Program-made: the position numbers and the translations under genes
The notes under the pieces: generated by a model
Database searches by the model: none
The model's input: the letters and a program-made list of their open reading frames with translations, nothing else
Told to the model about the DNA's origin: nothing
Origin: Silene conica
Lineage: Eukaryota; Streptophyta; Magnoliopsida; Caryophyllales; Caryophyllaceae
Assembly (NCBI GenBank): GCA_029255685.2
Contig: CM055315.2
Location: 53,969,358-54,033,357 of the forward strand
Reading direction: 5' to 3'
Length of the DNA: 64,000 bases
In this document: one piece after another, positions 58,574 to 64,000 of the stretch
How the letters are laid out: every line of letters starts with the position of its first letter
How positions within the stretch are numbered: position 1 is the stretch's first letter

Positions 58574-59469
58574 TTATAAACTACGGCGGTTGCCTTTCCA
58601 TTTTTTGAGATCGGTCAAGTATTTGGGGCAATTCCGTTTCCTAAGACTTAACCTCGTGCAATAAAGGCACTTGTCTTCAATCTTTGAAGATGAGGTGGAA
58701 ACGCCTTTCGAAAAGGTCTTTTCTTTGACCGGTTTGGGTTTGAACATTTTCTTGCCCTTGCCTTTGAATGCATTCCTCTTGAAGTTGCATTTCCCTTTCT
58801 TTTTGATGTTCAAGACATCCTTAGTGGAACTTTCATGAAGTCCCATGTTTCTCTCGGCTTGGACAAGCATCTTATGCAATTCATCCAATGTGGTCTCTTG
58901 ATTTCGTATGTTGAATTCACCCGGAATTGAGCATACGATTTCACCTTATTGAGCGAGTGAAGAACTCGGTCAATGATGAGAGAGTCGGGAACATCAACCC
59001 CTTGCACTTTAAGATTTTCCGCTAGCTCAACGAGTTTGAGCACATGAGGGCTTATCTTTTGCCCTTCCTTCAAGCTAATGTCGAAGAAGGTGGAAGCCGC
59101 CTCATATTGTATCACCCTTGGAGTTTGCGAAAACATTGTCGCAAGCTTGGTGTATATCTCATATGATGTGGTCAACTTGATCATACTCCTTTGGAGATCC
59201 GGTTCCATGGAGAAGATGAGCACATTTTTAAGAGCGGAGGACTCTTTCATGTAGGCTTCATAGGCCTCACGAGTTTGGACCGATGAACGAGCGGTCGGAG
59301 CGGGAGGAGCGGCTTCGGATAGGTAACGAGTCTTATCGTCACCTTGAGCGGCCAAAAGTAAATGCGCATCTCAATCCTTAAAATTGGAACCATGCTTATC
59401 GAGTTTGCAACGATCCATAAAGGATCGAAGCCATGATACGTTAGTGAGAGGTGGAGCGTTGGTGGCCAT
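58574..59469 (-). pseudogene. G gag remnant (copia)
   Basis: The minus strand encodes a copia-type gag core with KNVLIFSMEPDLQRS, close to KNVLIFAMEPNLQRR in F, then a DNA/RNA-binding lysine-rich part with a knuckle-like CLYCTRLSLRKRNC near 58640. The probable start is at 59469 (MATNAPPL). No protease or pol follows. Broken by a few breaks. Confidence 0.83.
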
Positions 59470-61893
59470 TGATGATGTTGAAAATTAAACTACAATAAAA
59501 TGAAGGAATTAAAACAACGTCATTTTCAAAACTTGTAAATAAAATTAAACAAGTTTAGTCTATTTACTTAATGATCTCTTACCCAATTAAGTAAACAATC
59601 CCGAGACCCAAACCCATACTAATTCGGGCACGGTATAGCCGATTCAACCCGTATTGGTATAATTTGGTGGATTAACCTTTTAATCGGTTCTACCTTAGAA
59701 CTCCCGGTCGACAATTTTCTAAAAATCGTCTTTAGCCCGAACTTATTGCAACTACGGTTACGAATACTTTCGTTGCAATTTCAAGGTGTAATCTTTATTA
59801 CCCCACTTACCCAACGTGACAATTTTAGTACCCCGGTATAGCCGAGCCTACGTTCTTGTGAAGAACGGATTCATGGGTCCATACTTTTTGGTAAGGCTAA
59901 GTCTCAATATTTATATGTAAGAGATCTAGTCAAAATTTATTATCTATCTCCGTTTAAGTGAACTAAGTCGGTGAATTATCGATAAAATAATGACTAGGTC
60001 GACTAAATCGAAAAATGCATGAGACGATATATGACGATTTGGCTATGCATGCAAACATATAAAAAGCAAAATAAAAGCATAAAAATAAACCCTAGTATGG
60101 CCTTTCCTAGAAAAGAAATAATAAAAGTACAAATTCGGAAACCAACTCCTTTGGTCCCTTGAACTTCACAAGGCACGGTTCCCAAGGATAAACACGGTCT
60201 TGGTCGGAACTCCTTTCCGTATGGCACCGTCTTCAAGGATCTCCGGAATTTACAAAAATTACAACTTTTCTAGTCTACTTTATACATTATAAAATAGAAA
60301 TAAATTACAATTGGGTGATACGAGATCACAAAATTACAACCGAATCGGTAACCCCTTACATTACGGGAAATACCGATTTAAAAACTAAGGCCATACTAAG
60401 TAAATTACATAATTCCCAAAATTACGTAAATAAATCATGACATTCATAATAAAAATATGCAATGCTTATGAATATATGAACTATCATGCAAACCCTAAGC
60501 CAAATCGTCCTATTTAAATATCAATTATATAAATAGTTATCGTATACCTCGGTTTATGGAATTGCGTGTTTTAACGTTTAACAACACTATGCATAATGTG
60601 AATCGGAATTCACTCTTAAGTTAATCATCCCAACTCCTTTAGGTTTCAAAATTTAGTCTCACTCAAACTTTGAAAATGATTTAACTTATTATAATAATAT
60701 TGTTCGGTATTACTCGGTTTTACGGGAAAAATAATATAAAAATCAAAAAGAGTCATAAAAATTTCGAAAATTTCAAAATTCAAATTTTTGAAAAATCTAG
60801 AATGTTCTTAAAATTTCAGAACTTTAAAAATATTAGTATTTATACGGTTTTAACATTTATTTCGAAAATAAGACGTAAAACGAGCATTTTAAGTCGGAAA
60901 ATTCAATAATTAGTTCCATAAATGCAAATAAAATATTAATAATAATTTTACACTTTACAAAATACTTTAAGAACATAAAATGGACAGAAAATTAAATGGC
61001 ACACTGCCCAATAGCCGAAATTTTTAATTACATGACTCTTGTTATTTCAATTTTAAATGCAACTTTTCAACAAATTAAAATGAAATAAAACAGAAACTTT
61101 TGGCTCCCAAGAAAATTATGGTGATGAACATATCATATATTACTAAAATGGGTTAAACTTTCCGGCCATTTTAACAACTATTGCAAATTTTAACGATTTT
61201 CGTCATATATCGTACGATTTTAACCTTTAAAATTATTTCTCAAGCATAAAATAAGATAAAAATCTCGAAATTTTTATACATGTTGGAAATAATATATATG
61301 ACATCGTGTTAAATGTTTATGGCCAAATTCCAACTTAAACTATTAAAGTCGAAATAATGTCACTAATTACCCGATTTTTACATTAAAAATCTATAATAAT
61401 GCAATATATGAGATAAATTTCTGGAAAATTTAGCATACATTTTAAATATTGCATGTGACATACTCATAAATTTTTATAGTCAAATTCCAAATATAACTAT
61501 ACAAACCCATTTTTATTCATCTTATTGCATTTTAACCTTTAAAATTCATATCCCATGTATTATAAGTCCATAATTTACGAAAATTCATATTCATAACATA
61601 GGATATACATGTGAAAACATACTGAAAAATCTCGGCCAAAAGATGATTTTAACTATTTTTCCGAAAATAAACAATTTTTAACCATTAAAAACTAATAAAA
61701 CCGAAAATAATTATACCAATGAACAATATATATGCAAAATACATTCCAAATATTCTAAAAACATTTTAGAAACAGTAGGTATTCATGCTTAATTAATTTC
61801 GGCCATATCATATATTAAACGAAATATAAATTTTATTTTTGTTATCCTAATAACTCCGTAAAAACGTAAACGGAAAGCATGCAAACAACCTAG
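59470..61893 (-). other. 5' leader of G
   Basis: 2.4 kb of AT-rich untranslated sequence between primer site and gag, without recognisable coding or repeats. Comparable in length to F's leader, which supports kinship of F and G. Confidence 0.65.
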
Positions 61894-61907
61894 TTGCTCT
61901 GATACCA
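61894..61907 (-). other. Primer binding site of G (initiator Met-tRNA)
   Basis: Minus TGGTATCAGAGCAA, two bases from the LTR tip at 61910. Confidence 0.9.
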
Positions 61908-61909
61908 AT

Positions 61910-63366
61910 TGTTTGGTTTATTTATCTCATAATCTAAAATTTTTAGTCATACTAAATATAAATTTAATAACCAAGTGGTGTTAGTCCAGTGGTAACTGAG
62001 TTAAACCTTAAAGCTTGCAGAAATGCAGGAGTTGAGAGGTCTCAGGTTCGATTACCAGCTGGGGCGATGACCACTTGGCCACTGCAGCTCCCGAAGGGGG
62101 TGGCTTACATGGTCCATGTGGTGGTGCGGGAATGCATGGGCCCGGGGGATTAAACCCCTCGTTACCAAAAAAAAAATATATAAATTTAATTAACATATAA
62201 TTAACTTATTATATGATATTATGCATGCTAATGGAAATGCGGAAATAACGAGATTTGAACCCTCACACACGGTCCAAATATTAATGCTAGGATGATCTTC
62301 CAAAGTATTCAACAAGAACACCTCCTCTATGATGCACCCAAGACAATCCTTAAAGCCGAAACTTACACTTAGCTAGGTGTAATAATCGATTTTCCTTAAA
62401 CTTTATACTAATCTCTTATTAGAATAATTAATATGAATACGACAACAAGTATAGTATTAAAATATAAAATCTTATTATATGGAAATATTATTAGATAATA
62501 TTTTGAGAGGATTTTTGAGGTTTCTCACACTAGAAAACCTTAAGGATAGAATGAAAATGACTTGTAGTATTGAATACACCATTTTTGTATTTTTGGTGGT
62601 GTTTTGGTGTGGTTTACGTGAACCATGATGGGAAGCACCAAATACTGCTTTTTGTCTAAACACATTGGTTGGCTCAAGGTAATGTTCTCAAGGAACATGT
62701 TTTGTTATTGTCATTTTGTGTTCTTAAAACACAAAACACATTTAATTAACGGTACCACCATTACATAAAATGGACCTCCATTTTATCAAATGTCATTTTG
62801 TACAATTTGTATACTTACGTGTGACATACAATATGTCACAACATAAAATTAATTGTTCTAATTTAAAAATGCATATTTATCAAATAAATATCATTTATAA
62901 ATTAAATAAAACAAGTAATTCGTAACTACTAATATAAAATGGTCATTCACAATAATCGTCAATACGATCTACAACTTTTGTAATAATTTTAACCCGATTC
63001 ATTCTAATTACGATATTATAAAATATCGTTCATTGTTTAACAATTGACACGTTTCAATTATAAACATAAATCTTACAATAAGATTTAACCTCTGATTTCT
63101 CGGTATACGAGTTTTAAGGAATATGATCAAATCGTATCAATATACATTGATCACTTTATCAATTAAGGGAATTGTCCTATAGGTGTGACCTAAAGGGATC
63201 AACTGACCACCACCGTTATACGACAGTAATGTCAAACTCTAGCTAGCCAATCATTACCGATTAATGTTGGTCAGTTAACTAATATAATTCGTATCATCCC
63301 TTGCGCATTCTCGTCATGAGATTTAATTACGTGATCGCACTATTGTTGAGGACACATTTCCCAACA
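61910..63366 (-). repeat. Right LTR of G (5' LTR), carrying a SINE
   Basis: TGTTTGGTTTATTTATC to TTTCCCAACA. Apart from the SINE it matches 41450-42634 plus 55546-55590 closely, with a small indel near 62600. Confidence 0.9.
61969..62177 (+). mobile_element. tRNA-derived SINE
   Basis: About 209 bp flanked by 13-bp copies of ATATAAATTTAAT (61956-61968 and 62178-62190); the other LTR of G has the empty site. It starts AACCAAGTGGTG, has an A-box-like TAGTCCAGTGG (about 61982-61992) and a B-box-like GGTTCGATTAC (62045-62055), and ends in an A-run. These are the marks of a pol III-transcribed SINE copied by a LINE's target-primed reverse transcription. I do not recognise the family. Confidence 0.88.
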
Positions 63367-63371
63367 ATAAG

Positions 63372-63590
63372 GTACGACCTCTTCAGTGCAAATGGCTTTA
63401 TAAGATAAAGCGCTCCATCGAGGGACAACCAAACACTTATAAGGCACGACTATTGGCAAAAGGTTTCACTCAAGTGCAAGGGTTGCACTATGATGAGATT
63501 TTTGCACCCGTAGTCATGCTGCGTTCCATTCGGATTATCTTAGCGATTGCTGCATTTCATGACTACGAAATATGGCATTCGGATTATCTT
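63372..63590 (+). pseudogene. F reverse transcriptase fragment
   Basis: Resumes F after G. The plus strand encodes the start of a copia reverse transcriptase: YKARLLAKGFTQVQGLHYDE, then APVVMLRSIRIILAIAA. Recognisable F sequence ends near 63590. Treated as a fossil. Confidence 0.85.
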
Positions 63591-64000
63591 AGCGATTATC
63601 TTAGAATTCCTCATATTGCAACCAATTGACATACTCATCAAAACATCAAACTTTGTCAAGGATCACCATTTTGAAAACCTTTGGAAAACTTCTGAAACGC
63701 TGAAGTGGTAGTTTGTGACAATTATAAACACAATCAAAGGGCTATTTTGCAACTACAGATCGGACTTAAAACTGCACGGAGACATTCTGACTCTTCTTTA
63801 CCAAAACGTTGTTCTCGTAAACTGTAACTCATGAATCATGAAGATTTAATGCTAAAAGTAAACAGATTCACAACACTGGTACTTCCATAAAACTCATCAT
63901 GCCAACTAATTAATAACTCAATATAGTATGATCAGATTTTTAAACATAACAAATGCAATTCAGTTTGTGACATAACAAATGCATGAAGGTGTTATAAAGG
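63591..64000. other. Unassigned sequence, possibly flanking genomic DNA
   Basis: AT-rich and unlike any element in the window. No ORF, RNA gene or repeat seen, except a doubled CATAACAAATGCA string near 63945 and 63972. It may be unique DNA or part of an element beyond the window. Confidence 0.5.

Larger units (their letters stand above)
41450..63366 (-). mobile_element. Element G: gag-only Ty1/copia, non-autonomous
   Basis: Exact ATAAG target copies (41445-41449 and 63367-63371) lie in F's pol. LTRs are about 1.23 kb: left 41450-42634 plus 55546-55590 (split by H and I), right 61910-63366 (holding a SINE). Interior 55591-61909: polypurine tract beside the left LTR, a long 3' non-coding region with a TRIM, a gag remnant (58574-59469) and a 2.4-kb leader ending at a Met-tRNA primer site. 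No protease, integrase or reverse transcriptase is seen. Its gag resembles F's, so an F-type element is the likely helper. Broken by a few breaks. Confidence 0.87.
3173..63590 (+). mobile_element. Element F: Ty1/copia retrotransposon, split by D and G
   Basis: F is a plus-strand copia element inserted in A. Its parts are the 5' LTR (3173-4127), primer site, leader (4128-4878 and 37358-38873), gag to integrase (38874-41449) and a piece of reverse transcriptase (about 63372-63590). D (4879-37352) and G (41450-63366) are nested inside. Recognisable sequence ends near 63590 and no 3' LTR is seen in the window. It is broken, with several breaks. The copia assignment rests on integrase lying before reverse transcriptase. 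The lineage is uncertain (Tork/TAR-like proteins come to mind). Confidence 0.85.

Overview
The window is plant (probably eudicot) nuclear heterochromatin made almost wholly of nested LTR retrotransposons. I see no host protein gene. The evidence is the Ty3/gypsy chromovirus (Tekay/Del-like) and Ty1/copia proteins, an Athila-like gag-protease element, TRIMs, a tRNA-derived SINE, and primer sites matching plant initiator Met-tRNA and Asp-tRNA. I cannot name the species.

Nesting was read from terminal repeats and target-site duplications (TSDs). Element A (Tekay, minus, 1-3172, cut by the window edge) was hit by F (copia, plus, from 3173 to about 63590). F was hit twice. D (copia, minus, 4879-37352, TSD GTTAC, with three LTRs) holds C (Athila-like, minus, 6222-21957, TSD ATGGA) and E (Tekay, plus, 26811-36977, TSD CCATC). 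C in turn holds B (Tekay, minus, 13153-20816, TSD ATAAG), whose two ends are abnormal. G (gag-only copia, minus, 41450-63366, TSD ATAAG) holds H (solo Tekay LTR, 42635-55545, TSD TTTAA), a TRIM (57468-58043, TSD TGTAT) and a SINE (61969-62177, 13-bp TSD). H holds I (Tekay, minus, 43842-53827, TSD AATAC). The order of arrival is therefore A, F, then D and G, then C, E, H, the TRIM and the SINE, then B and I. The last 400 bases (63591-64000) may be flanking genomic DNA.

By reading frame, I and B look nearly whole, E has a handful of breaks, and A, C, D, F and G are broken or lack pol. C and G have gag (C also protease) but no polymerase or integrase of their own, so they were presumably moved in trans. 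The TRIM family shares its LTR tips and primer site with the Tekay elements.

The least expected signals are: a 12-bp palindrome (GGTCGRYCGACC) in C that recurs in pairs about 21 bp apart, in LTR, non-coding and coding parts alike; B, which is flanked by one exact TSD but ends in a TRIM on one side and a 927-bp LTR hairpin on the other; repeated polypurine-tract-like motifs in both pol-less elements; and a shared GCCGCC-TATA core in Tekay LTRs.
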